A DNA stretch of 64,000 nt from Allobosea robiniae (GCF_900102525.1 NZ_FNBZ01000005.1:372001-436000), one strand, 5' to 3'. Shown: positions 51,054-60,284, numbered from the stretch's first letter. Translations and numbers: made by a program. Notes: generated by a model not told the origin, from the letters alone.

Positions 51054-52757
51054 CTAGCTCGACCGCGCCCTTATCAGATCCGCCATCCGCTCCGCGATCA
51101 TGATCACCGGGAGGTTGAGGTTCGCGCGCGGCGCGGTCGGCATGATCGATGCGTCGACGACACTGAGGCCGCCCACGCCATGGACGCGTCCGGTCGCCCC
51201 ATCGACGACCGCATCGGGATCATCGGCCGCGCCCATCCGGCAGGTGCCGCAGCAATGCCATTGGCCGAAGGCATGGGCCTTGACGTAGGCCTCGAGGATA
51301 TCCGGCTCGTTGAGCAGCGATTGCAGGCTGATGCCGCTGGAGACGGCGCGCTGGAAGAACAGCTTCCGCAGCGGCGGCAGGGCATCGATGGCGAGCGCGA
51401 TCGGCGCTGTGATCAGGTAGTTGCGCAGCGTCTGCCGGCCCAGCGACTTGGCGAAGCCGCTATAGCTCGAAGCACCCGGCATTTCGACGATGTCCGCCAG
51501 CGGGCGGGTGGCGAAGAGCCTGGCCATCAGGTGCACGGCTGCGCCCATGCGCTGGAGGTCGCGATAGTCGGAGAGATAGTTGAAGTCGGCAGTCGCTTCC
51601 CGGCTCGGATCCGATGAGACCAGCCGCACCGCGCCGCGCGAATGCGCCTTGTTGATCCAGGAGATGATCGTGCCGATCCGGGGGCCCAGCGGATGCCAGG
51701 CCGACTTCGCCGCAACCATCAGGAACATGTCCGACGGCCCGCATTCCTCGACGCCGGAGCTGTAGCGCATGCCGACATGGATGTGCCGGCGCGTCGAATT
51801 GCCCAGCCGCGCTGCCGGCTTGATATAGCCCGAGAGCGAGATGCCGGGATGTTCCTGCAGATTGGCGCCGACGCCACGCAAATCCGCATGGACCTCGACG
51901 CCGAGCGAGCGCAGATGTGCCGCCGGGCCGATGCCGGAGCGCATCAGGAGAGCCGGCGAATGCATGGCGCCCGACGAGACCACGACCTCCCGCGCCGCAA
52001 GACGCTCCTGCCCGCGCCCCCGGGCGATATCGACGCCGATGACCTGCCTGCCCTCCATCGCCAGCGAGAGGACCTGGGTATCGGTCATGATCGTCAGGTT
52101 GGACCGGCGCCGTGTCGCCGCATCGAGATAGGCCATCGCAGTCGAGACGCGATGCTGCCCGCTATTGTTCGACAAGGTCATTGCGAAATGGCCGTCCCCG
52201 AACGCGCCGTTCTGATCCTTGATATCGGGAAAGCCCTGCGCCTCCATGGCGGCTTCGGCCGCGATGGAAAAGGCCGGCCAGCGTTCTCGCGGGATCCGGT
52301 GGATCGGGATCGGCCCCGCCTTGCCGTGCAGCGGCCCCGCATAGTCCAGGTCCGTTTCGGCCTTGATGAAATAGGGCAGCACCGAGCTCCAGTCCCAGCC
52401 CGCGGCGCCGGCCTGTCCCCATTCGTCATAGTCGTCCGGGGTGCCGCGATTGGCGATCTGGCCGTTGATGCTGGAGCCGCCGCCGATCAGCATCGGCTGC
52501 TCGTAGCGCTTGGGCGGCGGCCTGTTCACGGCATTGTGCAGATGCGGCTGCGTCTGGACCATCAGGTCCGGCCAGTGGTTCTGCGGGTCGAAAGCCGCCT
52601 TGCCGGGATAGGTATCCAGGATCGCAGAGCCCTCCTCGCCCGGCTTGAGGTCGCGCCCGGCCTCGATCAGCAGGACCTTTCGCGCGGGATCGGCTGACAG
52701 GCGATTGGCCAGGACGCAGCCGGCCGAACCGCCGCCCACGATGATGACATCCAACAT
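51054..52757 (-). CDS. GMC-family FAD oxidoreductase (choline/alcohol-dehydrogenase-like)
   Basis: A 567-residue flavoprotein. The N-terminal dinucleotide fold is VIIVGGGSAGCVLANRLSAD, with MLIGGGSSINGQIANRGTPD as GMC signature 1 near residue 95 and VVVSSGAMHSPALLMRSGIG as signature 2 near 260. The active-site His lies in FGQWHCCGTCRMG near residue 510, and VVDASIMPTAPRANLNLPVI closes the pattern. GMC enzymes oxidise alcohols or sugars. The ATG at 52757 is favoured over a GTG four codons upstream. It is the last gene of the seven-gene operon. Confidence 0.9.
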   Translation of the reverse strand: MLDVIIVGGGSAGCVLANRLSADPARKVLLIEAGRDLKPGEEGSAILDTYPGKAAFDPQNHWPDLMVQTQPHLHNAVNRPPPKRYEQPMLIGGGSSINGQIANRGTPDDYDEWGQAGAAGWDWSSVLPYFIKAETDLDYAGPLHGKAGPIPIHRIPRERWPAFSIAAEAAMEAQGFPDIKDQNGAFGDGHFAMTLSNNSGQHRVSTAMAYLDAATRRRSNLTIMTDTQVLSLAMEGRQVIGVDIARGRGQERLAAREVVVSSGAMHSPALLMRSGIGPAAHLRSLGVEVHADLRGVGANLQEHPGISLSGYIKPAARLGNSTRRHIHVGMRYSSGVEECGPSDMFLMVAAKSAWHPLGPRIGTIISWINKAHSRGAVRLVSSDPSREATADFNYLSDYRDLQRMGAAVHLMARLFATRPLADIVEMPGASSYSGFAKSLGRQTLRNYLITAPIALAIDALPPLRKLFFQRAVSSGISLQSLLNEPDILEAYVKAHAFGQWHCCGTCRMGAADDPDAVVDGATGRVHGVGGLSVVDASIMPTAPRANLNLPVIMIAERMADLIRARSS

Positions 52758-52800
52758 GATTTGGCTCACGATGCTTGCGTAGACAGGAGACGTGCGCGGA

Positions 52801-53232
52801 TCAGGCGGAGAGCCCGAGCGCTTCGAAGGCAGTGGCTCCGGCTTCGGCGACCTGCTGGTCCTGGACCGTCGAGCCGGAGCTCACGCCGATCGCGCCAATC
52901 ACCTGCCCCCCGATGCGCAGCGGTATCCCGCCCGCCAGCGTGGTGAAGCGCCCGCCATGCAGGTTCTGGAGGCCGAAGCCAGGCTCGCCCGGCAACGTGC
53001 GCGCGGCGATGGCCCTGGTCTCGACCTGCGCGCCCGACGCGCTGAAGGCCTTCGCCAGCGCGATCTCGATCGAGGTAAACTTGGCGCCGTCCATGCGCCG
53101 GAACGCGACGAGGTGGCCGGCGGCATCGACGATCGCGATGTTCTGCGGCACGCCCATCCGCGCCGCTTCTCCCGCCGCGGCGGCCATGACGATGTCGGCT
53201 TCGTCGCAGCCGATGTTCAGAACGCTGTGCAT
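52801..53232 (-). CDS. GlcG/HbpS-like small protein
   Basis: A 143-residue single-domain protein of the DUF336 family. The pattern ADIVMAAAAGEAARMGVPQN, AIVDAAGHLVAFRRMDGAK and GGIPLRIGGQVIGAIGVSSG is typical. Relatives bind haem (HbpS) or occur with glycolate and diol oxidation genes (GlcG, PduO C-terminal). It starts two bases after the stop of the permease gene and precedes the GMC gene by 43 bp. A helper role for the GMC flavoenzyme is an inference from position. Confidence 0.87.
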   Translation of the reverse strand: MHSVLNIGCDEADIVMAAAAGEAARMGVPQNIAIVDAAGHLVAFRRMDGAKFTSIEIALAKAFSASGAQVETRAIAARTLPGEPGFGLQNLHGGRFTTLAGGIPLRIGGQVIGAIGVSSGSTVQDQQVAEAGATAFEALGLSA

Positions 53233-53234
53233 GT

Positions 53235-54143
53235 CTAACCCTTGACCGAGCCCTTGGTCAGGCCGGACACGATCAGGCGGCTGAGCAGGGCGAATGCGAT
53301 GAGTATGGGAAGGATGGCCAGCGTCGCGGACGCCGTCAGCGGCCCCCATTCGCGCCCGAAATAGCCGATGAAATTGTAGATCGCGGGCTGAATCGGCCGC
53401 AGCGCCGGGGTGTCGACCATCACCGAGCCTGCGACGAACTCGTTCCAGCAGGCAACGAAGGTCAGCACACCGGCCGCCCCCAGTGCCGGGCGCGTCAAGG
53501 GCAGCATCACGCGCGTCAGAATCTGGAAATGCGTGGCGCCGTCGATGATCGCGGCCTCGTCGAGCTCGCGCGGGATGCTCTCGAGCGAGCCCTTGACGAT
53601 CCAGATCGCCATCGGGAGCTGATAGGCGGTGTAGATCAGCGGCAGCGTGAACCAGGAATTGGTCAGGCCGAGGCGCGTGAAATAGAGGTAGTTCGGAATC
53701 AGCAGCGCGGCTGCGCCCAGCGACAGCGGAATGCTCGCAACCACGAGCATGAACAGCGCCCGGCGCAATGGGAAGTCGAAACGGTCGAAGGCATAGGCGG
53801 CCGGCAGGGCCAGCGCCAGCACGCTCGCCACGGTCAGCACGCTGTAGAACACGCTGACCCACATGTTGCCGAGAAAGCCGCTGTCGACGACGCGCTGGTA
53901 GTTTTCGGCCGTCGGGATGAAGTCGAGCAGGACCGGAGGTGTCCTGAACAGGTCCGGTTGCGATTTCAGCGAGGTCAGCACGCCCCAGAAAAGCGGCAGC
54001 AGGTTGAGGCCGGCCAGCACCGCGAACAGGCCGGCGATCACCAGGCCCAGCATGCCGGGCAGGACGATGCGGGACCGGCCCGGCACGGCTGCCTGCTGCA
54101 CGGCGACCGGCCTGGGATGCGAGGCGGAAGACGCGGTGCTCAT
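53235..54143 (-). CDS. Sugar-type ABC transporter permease, MalG family
   Basis: A 302-residue inner-membrane protein of six helices. The ATG at 54143 overlaps the previous stop as ATGA and is preferred to a GTG at 54155. The MalG coupling loop is RELDEAAIIDGATHFQILTR near residue 200, followed by VMLPLTRPALGAAGVLTF. It pairs with the MalF-like protein. No MalK-type ATPase is encoded in the operon. Confidence 0.92.
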   Translation of the reverse strand: MSTASSASHPRPVAVQQAAVPGRSRIVLPGMLGLVIAGLFAVLAGLNLLPLFWGVLTSLKSQPDLFRTPPVLLDFIPTAENYQRVVDSGFLGNMWVSVFYSVLTVASVLALALPAAYAFDRFDFPLRRALFMLVVASIPLSLGAAALLIPNYLYFTRLGLTNSWFTLPLIYTAYQLPMAIWIVKGSLESIPRELDEAAIIDGATHFQILTRVMLPLTRPALGAAGVLTFVACWNEFVAGSVMVDTPALRPIQPAIYNFIGYFGREWGPLTASATLAILPILIAFALLSRLIVSGLTKGSVKG

Positions 54144-55006
54144 CACGCCTTCCACTTCGCGAGGCGGACATAGGCGAGAACGAGGATAATGTTGCCGGCA
54201 AACATCGCCAGCGCGAGCGCAGTGGCGGAGCCGAGGTCGAAATTGACGAAGGCGCGCTCGAACACCTCGATCGGCAGGATGCGCGTCGCGTCGCCCGGGC
54301 CGCCGCCGGTCAGGACGAGCGGCGTCTCGACGGTGTTGAGATTCGACAGGGTCAGCACGATCGTCACCAGCAGCAGCGGCGTCTTCAGCAATGGCAGGAC
54401 GATCAGCCAGAAGATCTGCCAGCGGTTGGCGCCGTCGATCTTGGCGGCTTCCTCATAGTCCTCGGGAATGCCCTTGAGCCCCGCGAGCAGGATGATGACG
54501 GCATAGCCGAGCCGCTTCCAGACGGAGACGCCGATCAGCAGGGCCATGGCGCTGCCGGGGCTGTTGAGGAGCTGCATGTCGGCGATGCCCGCCATCCGGA
54601 CCAGCGACCCCGCCAGCCCGATATCGCTGACGAACACCCAGCGAAACAGCAGGGTGGCGACCACCGTCGAGATGATCCAGGGCAGGATGACGATCATCTG
54701 GACGACGAAGCCGAGCCGCTGGCCGAGCCGGTTGATCCAGACCGCCAGAGCGAGCGCAATGACCAGCGTCAGCGCGACGGCGGCGCAGGTGAACACCGCG
54801 CTGCGCTCGAGCGTGGCCGCAAGCACGGGGTCGTCGAGCAGTCGCGCATAGTTCTCCAACCCGGCGAAATCCGTCGGCGCGCCGTACTGGATGCGAAACA
54901 GGCTGAACCAGAAGCCGTAGAGGACCGGCGAGAACAGCACCAGCATCAGCAGCGCCATCGCAGGCAGCACGTAGTTGACGCCGGTGAGGCGCGAATACAT
55001 CGTCAT
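54143..55006 (-). CDS. Sugar-type ABC transporter permease, MalF family
   Basis: A 287-residue, six-helix permease. A TTG at 55009 is directly followed by the chosen ATG at 55006; GGGGA lies nine bases upstream. YGFWFSLFRIQYGAPTDFAG is typical of the first periplasmic loop. The coupling segment is PEDYEEAAKIDGANRWQIFW near residue 190. It follows the binding-protein gene by about 54 bp and is coupled to the MalG gene. Confidence 0.92.
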   Translation of the reverse strand: MTMYSRLTGVNYVLPAMALLMLVLFSPVLYGFWFSLFRIQYGAPTDFAGLENYARLLDDPVLAATLERSAVFTCAAVALTLVIALALAVWINRLGQRLGFVVQMIVILPWIISTVVATLLFRWVFVSDIGLAGSLVRMAGIADMQLLNSPGSAMALLIGVSVWKRLGYAVIILLAGLKGIPEDYEEAAKIDGANRWQIFWLIVLPLLKTPLLLVTIVLTLSNLNTVETPLVLTGGGPGDATRILPIEVFERAFVNFDLGSATALALAMFAGNIILVLAYVRLAKWKA

Positions 55007-55059
55007 CAAGAGCGATCCCCGGTCGAAGGCGGAGCCTTTTGGGCTCCGCCCGGGTGACG

Positions 55060-56376
55060 TCAGCGATTGTTCTGGCGGTTGAAGCGGGTTTCCGCCTCTT
55101 CGAGGGCCGCCTTGACGGGAACGCCTTCCACGATGATACGCTGCGTCGCCTTGTTCAGCGCCTGACGGTAGCCGCCGACATTGAACTCGATCGGGGTCAG
55201 CCAGCCATATTTGCTCGCGCCCTCGGCGGCGACGCGGATATAGCCGTTGCCAGGCTGGTCGACGAAGGAGGCTACAGCCTTGGCCGTCGATGCCATCAGG
55301 GGCGATTGCCCGCCGACAGTGACCCAGATCTTCTCGGCTTCCGCCCCGAGCATGTAGTCGACGAACTTGCCGGCCTCCGCCTTCTGCGTGCCCTTGGACC
55401 AGACGCCGACGGCCCAGCCGGCCATGACGGCGGGAGAATGAGCGGTCTTGCCATTCCCGGGCCAGAGCATCAGGCCGACATTCTCCTTGCCGAGCTTGGC
55501 CTGGAGCGTCGAGACGCGCACGCTTGGGCCCTGGATCATCGCGACGCGGTCGGAGGAGAACTGCTCGAACAGATCATCGACCGTCCAGGTCGCCGATTGA
55601 GCCGGCGAGACATTGTATTTCTTGATCAGATCGGTCGCGAAGGTCATGGCCGCGACGCCTGCGGGACTCGCGAAATTCGCCTTGCCGTCGGCCTTGAACA
55701 GCTGCTCCCCCTCGCCAAGGAGATAGGGAATCATCATGTGCGGGTCGGCCTGCTGCTCGCTGAAGCCCTGGGCGAAGCCATAGCGCGTCACCTGGCCGGC
55801 GGCATTCTTCACCGTCAGCTTCTCCGCGGCGATGCGGAGGTCGTCCCAGGTCTTGATCGAGGCCGGGTCGATGCCGGCGGCCTTCAGCAGGTCCGCCCGG
55901 TAGACAATCGAGATGTAGTTCGGCGAGGCGAACATCGCATATTGCTTGTCGCCCTTCTTGGTCAGGTTCCAATAGGCGCTGGCATGGTCCTTGACCTGCT
56001 CGGCCGGCCATTTCCCGATGAACAGCTCGTTGAGGTCCGCCAGCGAACCCGAGCCGATCGCGTCGCCGAGGAAATCGGTGACGACCCAGCTGATGTCGGG
56101 CGCATTGCCGGCGCGATGGGCGGCCAGGAACTTCGGCGTCATCTGATCCCAGACCTGCGTCTCGACGACGATCTTGGTGCCGGGGTTCGCAGCCTCGTAA
56201 TTCTTGATGATCTGCGCCAGAGCGACCTCGCGCGGCGACGTCCCGGTCGCGCTCAGGAACGTCCACATTCGGATCGTCTTCGTCTGCGCCGAGGCCGGGG
56301 CCTGCGGAATCAATGCGCTCGCCAGCACGCAGCCGAAAGCCGCGAGCGTGTTCAAAAGCTGACGTCTCTTCATCAT
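55060..56376 (-). CDS. Sugar-type ABC solute-binding protein (SBP family 1)
   Basis: A 438-residue periplasmic protein. MKRRQLLNTLAAFGCVLASA has a twin-arginine-like start, with cleavage near ASA-QT. Family patterns: IRMWTFLSATGTSPREVALA, IIKNYEAANPGTKIVVETQV and VMAGWAVGVWSKGTQKAEAG. GGGGAGGA precedes the tandem ATGs at 56376 and 56373. The ligand is likely a sugar, polyol or sugar acid in view of the enolase-superfamily and GMC enzymes in the operon. Confidence 0.92.
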   Translation of the reverse strand: MMKRRQLLNTLAAFGCVLASALIPQAPASAQTKTIRMWTFLSATGTSPREVALAQIIKNYEAANPGTKIVVETQVWDQMTPKFLAAHRAGNAPDISWVVTDFLGDAIGSGSLADLNELFIGKWPAEQVKDHASAYWNLTKKGDKQYAMFASPNYISIVYRADLLKAAGIDPASIKTWDDLRIAAEKLTVKNAAGQVTRYGFAQGFSEQQADPHMMIPYLLGEGEQLFKADGKANFASPAGVAAMTFATDLIKKYNVSPAQSATWTVDDLFEQFSSDRVAMIQGPSVRVSTLQAKLGKENVGLMLWPGNGKTAHSPAVMAGWAVGVWSKGTQKAEAGKFVDYMLGAEAEKIWVTVGGQSPLMASTAKAVASFVDQPGNGYIRVAAEGASKYGWLTPIEFNVGGYRQALNKATQRIIVEGVPVKAALEEAETRFNRQNNR

Positions 56377-56402
56377 GGGTTCCTCCCCGAAAATATGGCC
56401 GA

Positions 56403-57149
56403 TTAGGTTCGGCTCTGTGCGAGTTCTTCGATCAGATTGCGGGCCTTGAGATCAGCCAGCGCATCCTTGAGCGAGCGGCCGAGATGCTCGCGCACCGCCT
56501 TGGCGTAGTCATTCGGGTTGCGGTCGCGCAGCGCCGCGAGGATCGCCCGGTGCTCGACGGCCTCCGAGGCGTGCCGCCCGCGCCAGGATTCGATGCCGCG
56601 CTGGATCCAGGCGTTGAGCACCTGCATCTGGATGCCGCGATAGGTCGAAAGCAGCAGCGCATTGCCGCTCAGCTCCACGATCTGATGATGGAAGCTCGCG
56701 TTCTGCTCGTGCCGATCCTTGTGCGAAATGGCTTGCGGATCGACTTCGAGACGCCGCTGGACCTCCTCGATCCGGTCGATCGCCGTGCCGTCGAGCGTGC
56801 CGTCCTTGAGCCGCTCGATCATCAGCTCGCCGGCCATCAGCTCGATCGCCAGCCGCACCTGCCAGAGGTCGAGGACCTGCTTGGCGTCGGGATCGCGAAT
56901 GTGATAGCCGCGCCGCTGGATGACCTCGATGAAGCCTTCCGCCGCGAGCCGCATCAGGGCCTCGCGCACCGGCGTCAGACTGACGTTGAAATGTTCGGCC
57001 AGCTTCTCGGGATAAAGTCGCGCACCCCGCTCGAAATAGCCGAACACGATCATGTCGAGCAGCGTGCGCCGCAAGGTCTCGGCGAGCGTCTCGCCGGGCT
57101 TGCCGACGAGGTCGCCGAGGTCGCCGGGGCTACGCACCAAGATGGACAT
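56403..57149 (-). CDS. GntR-family regulator, FCD subgroup
   Basis: A 248-residue regulator from the ATG at 57149, with GAGGAG seven bases upstream. The winged helix is at about residues 20-85 (YPEKLAEHFNVSLTPVREAL), and the helical FCD domain (RLAIELMAGELMIERLKDGT, RHEQNASFHHQIVELSGNAL) carries metal-binding His residues. It overlaps the end of the enolase-superfamily gene by 20 bases. It most likely regulates its own operon through the palindrome at 58346-58361. Confidence 0.92.
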   Translation of the reverse strand: MSILVRSPGDLGDLVGKPGETLAETLRRTLLDMIVFGYFERGARLYPEKLAEHFNVSLTPVREALMRLAAEGFIEVIQRRGYHIRDPDAKQVLDLWQVRLAIELMAGELMIERLKDGTLDGTAIDRIEEVQRRLEVDPQAISHKDRHEQNASFHHQIVELSGNALLLSTYRGIQMQVLNAWIQRGIESWRGRHASEAVEHRAILAALRDRNPNDYAKAVREHLGRSLKDALADLKARNLIEELAQSRT

Positions 57150-58329
57150 GGGCCCGCTCCTCTGTCTCCCCCAGGCCATTCACGGCATAGCGGGACAAGC
57201 GCCCGAGATCCGGCTCGCCGCCGTGACCGGGGGCATTCTGGGCGACGAGTTGTCCGCCTTCGGTGATGAGCGGGCGCACCGCCATGTTGTCACGCAGCGG
57301 ATTCAGCAGGCGGTTCGCCTCATAGGCATGGACGGCGGGCGCGGCCCGGCAGGTATGCACGGCTGCCGAAACGGCGACGCAGGTGCCGACACCATGGGGC
57401 GCCATGCGGATGCCGGAGCGGGCGCAGAGCGCGCCGATCGCCATCAGCCCGGACACACCGCCGGCGCGCGAGATGTTGGGCTGCAGGAAATCGACCGCAT
57501 CGGCGGCGACGAGCCTTGCATGAGCGTCCAGCGTGAAATCGTTCTCACCGGCCGCGATCGGCACGGGCGAGGCCTTGCGGACGGCCGCCAGCGCCTGCGG
57601 ATCATCGGGCGGCACGGGCTCCTCGAACCAGCCGATGTCATAAGGGGTCAGCGCCTTCGCGACCGTGATCGCCGTCGCGACGTCATAGGCACAATTGGCA
57701 TCGAGATAGAGCGCCGCGCCCGGCCCGATCTCGCCGCGCACGGCGGCGATGTGCTCGATGTCGGTCGCAAGGCCGCGGCCGACCTTGAGCTTGATGGCGG
57801 TATAGCCCTGATCGAGATAGGCACGCGCCGCGCGTGCCGATTTGTCGGGATGATCCTGGAATCCGACCGGACTGACATAGGTCGCGACCGGTCCCGGAGA
57901 ACCACCGAGCAGTGTCGCCAGAGGCAGTCCGGCGGCCCGCGCCTTCAGATCCCACAAGGCGATGTCGACGCCGCTCAGGGCCTCGATGGCCGGGCCGCGC
58001 GTGCTGCCCATCGCCGTGAAATAGCGCTCCAGATCGCCAAGCATCTCCCGGGGATCGGCGATCGTCGCCCCGATCAGCGCTGGAGCGATGACACCGTTGA
58101 TGATCGCAGTGGCAGCACCGGCATGGGGTAGACCGAAAGCCTCGCCATAGCCGATCGCCCCGTCATCGCTTTCCACGACGACGAGCGTCGCAACCTGTCC
58201 GGTGCGTGGGATGCGCCGAAAATGGGCGGCCGGGGCCAGCAATTCCGCCGGCACCTTGTCGATCCCGCCGAACACATCCGCGAACCGCGCTTCGAGCTGA
58301 ATGGCTCTGAGTCGAGAAATCTTCAACAC
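57130..58329 (-). CDS. Enolase-superfamily enzyme (mandelate racemase/muconate lactonizing type)
   Basis: A 399-residue protein from the GTG at 58329, which has GGAGGAG just upstream. Catalytic pattern: K180-L-K182 on strand 2, D210, E236 and E262 as metal ligands (LYLDANCAY, WFEEPVP, AAGENDF) and H312 in MAPHGVG. The position that gives the Asp of the His-Asp dyad in mandelate racemase is N285 in FLQPNISRAGG. The family removes a proton alpha to a carboxylate to dehydrate or epimerise sugar acids. First gene of the operon; the substrate is unknown, and the Asn is worth noting. Confidence 0.88.
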   Translation of the reverse strand: MLKISRLRAIQLEARFADVFGGIDKVPAELLAPAAHFRRIPRTGQVATLVVVESDDGAIGYGEAFGLPHAGAATAIINGVIAPALIGATIADPREMLGDLERYFTAMGSTRGPAIEALSGVDIALWDLKARAAGLPLATLLGGSPGPVATYVSPVGFQDHPDKSARAARAYLDQGYTAIKLKVGRGLATDIEHIAAVRGEIGPGAALYLDANCAYDVATAITVAKALTPYDIGWFEEPVPPDDPQALAAVRKASPVPIAAGENDFTLDAHARLVAADAVDFLQPNISRAGGVSGLMAIGALCARSGIRMAPHGVGTCVAVSAAVHTCRAAPAVHAYEANRLLNPLRDNMAVRPLITEGGQLVAQNAPGHGGEPDLGRLSRYAVNGLGETEERAHVHLGA

Positions 58330-58641
58330 CGGCTCCTCCAATATTATAAATTATAATTTATTTTTTTGGAGAGGAGTCAAGCGGCGTGTGCGGCTTGGCG
58401 AAAGGCCGCCGATCTGACGATTTGCGACGCTCATCGCGAGCATCGTCCCCGAACAGCAGCGGGCCGAGGGAGCCGGTCCCTCCGAAGCTGTGTTTGGGGG
58501 GTGCAAGTTTGCCCTCTTGCGACGGGGATCGGCATGGGCTGTGGCCCCCAGCCTTTCAGGTCCCGCCGTTCGGTTCAGCAAACTCGTCATGGCGATGCGC
58601 GGAGGCTACAACGGTCCGCTGCTGTTCGGACAGGTTCGGAT
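58330..58641. promoter_or_regulatory. Divergent intergenic region, 312 bp
   Basis: The first 50 bases hold the ribosome site, AT-rich palindrome and probable promoter of the minus-strand operon: TTGACT at 58380-58375 and a TATAAT at about 58355-58350, spaced 19 bp. The rest (58381-58641) is GC-rich, with no recognised gene, RNA or repeat; it must contain the promoter of the glutamate-synthase-like gene. The frame of that gene stays open back to 58366, but I see no coding character there. Confidence 0.5.
58346..58361. promoter_or_regulatory. Perfect 16-bp AT-only palindrome, likely GntR operator
   Basis: ATAAATTATAATTTAT is a perfect palindrome with no G or C, in DNA that is otherwise GC-rich. 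It overlaps the predicted -10 region and lies 17 bases upstream of the GTG of the enolase-superfamily gene. A GntR dimer bound here would block the operon. Confidence 0.6.
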
Positions 58642-60249
58642 ATGACATTGCGATTGAGTCGGTTCACGACGCTCACATTATGCCTTCTGGTTGCGCTCTC
58701 GACGCTTCCCCTGGCCTTCCGGTATCACTGGCTATGGGTCCCGGGGATGCTCGCGGCTCTTCTGGCGCTCGTCGGGTTATGGGACCTTGTCCAGACCGGC
58801 CACGCGATCCGCCGCAACTATCCGGTGATCGGCCATATCCGTTGGTTCGCGGAACTGGTCCGTCCCGAGTTGCGCCAATATCTTTTCGAGGCTGACGAGG
58901 AAGCCGCCCCGTTCTCCCGATCGCAACGCTCGCTAGTCTATCGCCGGGCCAAGGGCATCGCCGGCGACCACCCCTTCGGAACCATGCTCGACGTCTATCG
59001 AGAGGGTTACGAATTCATCGGGCACTCGACGCGCCCAGCGCCGGTGGCGGATCCCGACAGCTTCCGCATCACCATCGGCAACGACCAATGCCGACAGCCC
59101 TATTCGGCCTCGGTCTTCAACATCTCCGCCATGAGCTTCGGCTCGCTATCCGCCAACGCGATCCGCGCGCTGAACACCGGGGCGCGTCTGGGGAATTTCA
59201 GCCACGACACCGGCGAGGGTAGCATCAGCCCCTATCACCGCGCCGGGGGCGGCGACATCGTCTGGGAGGTTGCCAGCGGCTATTTCGGCTGCCGCGACGA
59301 GCAGGGGAATTTCGATCCCGACCGCTTCGCCCGCCAGGCGGCCGACCCCCAGGTGAAGATGATCGAGATCAAGCTGAGCCAGGGAGCCAAGCCCGGCCAT
59401 GGCGGCATTCTACCGGCGCCGAAGGTTTCCCCCGAGATTGCCGAGACACGAGGCGTTCCGGTTGGGCTCGACTGCATCTCGCCCTCGAACCACAGCGCTT
59501 TCTCGACACCGCTCGAAATGATGGGCTTCATAGCGCAGTTGCGCGCGCTTTCAGGCGGAAAGCCAGTCGGCTTCAAGCTTTGCCTCGGCCACCCATGGGA
59601 GTTCATGGGCATCGTCAAGGCGATGCTGGCAAGCGGCGTCGTGCCGGACTTCATCGTCGTCGACGGCGCCGAAGGTGGCACCGGCGCCGCACCGGTGGAA
59701 TTCAGCGACCATATCGGCCTGCCGATGCGCGAGGGTCTGCTGTTCGTTCATAACGTCCTCGTCGGCGCGGGGCTGCGCGACAGGGTGAAGATTGGCGTCG
59801 CAGGACGCATCGTCAGCGCCTTCGACATCGCCAGCGCGCTGGCGATCGGCGCGGACTGGACGAATGCGGCGCGCGGTTTCATGTTCGCTTTGGGCTGTGT
59901 CCAGGCGCTGTCCTGCAATACCAATCGCTGCCCGACGGGTGTCGCGACCCAGGATGCGGTTCGTCAGCGGGCGCTTGTCGTTCCGGACAAGGCACAGCGC
60001 GTCCACCTGTTCCACGCCAACACCCTCAAGGCTTTGGCGGACATGCTGGCCGCAGCCGGCCTCACCCACCCGTCCGATCTGGGTCCTCACCACCTCGTCC
60101 GCCGCGTCAGCGCGACCGAAATTCGCCTGTTCTCCGATCTCCATGTCTTTCTGGAGCCCGGCGAGCTCACCTCCGGAGAGTGCGAGCACGCATTCTATCG
60201 CCGCAACTGGGACGCCGCCCGCGCCGACAGCTTCGACAGGCTCGCGTGA
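58642..60249 (+). CDS. Membrane-anchored FMN-binding glutamate synthase-family protein
   Basis: A 535-residue protein starting at the ATG at 58642. Two hydrophobic helices lie within residues 8-52. The rest is the FMN barrel of glutamate synthase: SAMSFGSLSANAIRALNTGA, GEGSISPYH, LSQGAKPGHGGILPAPKV and VDGAEGGTGAAP. A C-x5-C-x4-C set in CVQALSCNTNRCPTGVATQ matches the [3Fe-4S] site of the large subunit. The glutaminase domain is missing, so it is not a glutamate synthase by itself. Such single proteins are widespread and their reaction is unknown; a membrane redox role is possible. Confidence 0.87.
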   Translation: MTLRLSRFTTLTLCLLVALSTLPLAFRYHWLWVPGMLAALLALVGLWDLVQTGHAIRRNYPVIGHIRWFAELVRPELRQYLFEADEEAAPFSRSQRSLVYRRAKGIAGDHPFGTMLDVYREGYEFIGHSTRPAPVADPDSFRITIGNDQCRQPYSASVFNISAMSFGSLSANAIRALNTGARLGNFSHDTGEGSISPYHRAGGGDIVWEVASGYFGCRDEQGNFDPDRFARQAADPQVKMIEIKLSQGAKPGHGGILPAPKVSPEIAETRGVPVGLDCISPSNHSAFSTPLEMMGFIAQLRALSGGKPVGFKLCLGHPWEFMGIVKAMLASGVVPDFIVVDGAEGGTGAAPVEFSDHIGLPMREGLLFVHNVLVGAGLRDRVKIGVAGRIVSAFDIASALAIGADWTNAARGFMFALGCVQALSCNTNRCPTGVATQDAVRQRALVVPDKAQRVHLFHANTLKALADMLAAAGLTHPSDLGPHHLVRRVSATEIRLFSDLHVFLEPGELTSGECEHAFYRRNWDAARADSFDRLA

Positions 60250-60260
60250 ATTGGCGGAAA

Positions 60261-60284
60261 CCCCGCCTTGCCGAAGCGGCGGGG
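60261..60284. terminator. GC-rich hairpin between convergent genes
   Basis: CCCCGCC (60261-60267) pairs with GGCGGGG (60278-60284) around a 10-base loop. It lies between the stops of the glutamate-synthase-like gene and the HD gene and could serve both. Confidence 0.55.

Noticed and set aside
58366..58641. N-terminal extension of the glutamate-synthase-like protein
   Set aside because: The open frame has no hydrophobic or conserved pattern, overlaps the promoter of the divergent operon, and the helix-bearing N-terminus begins at 58642.
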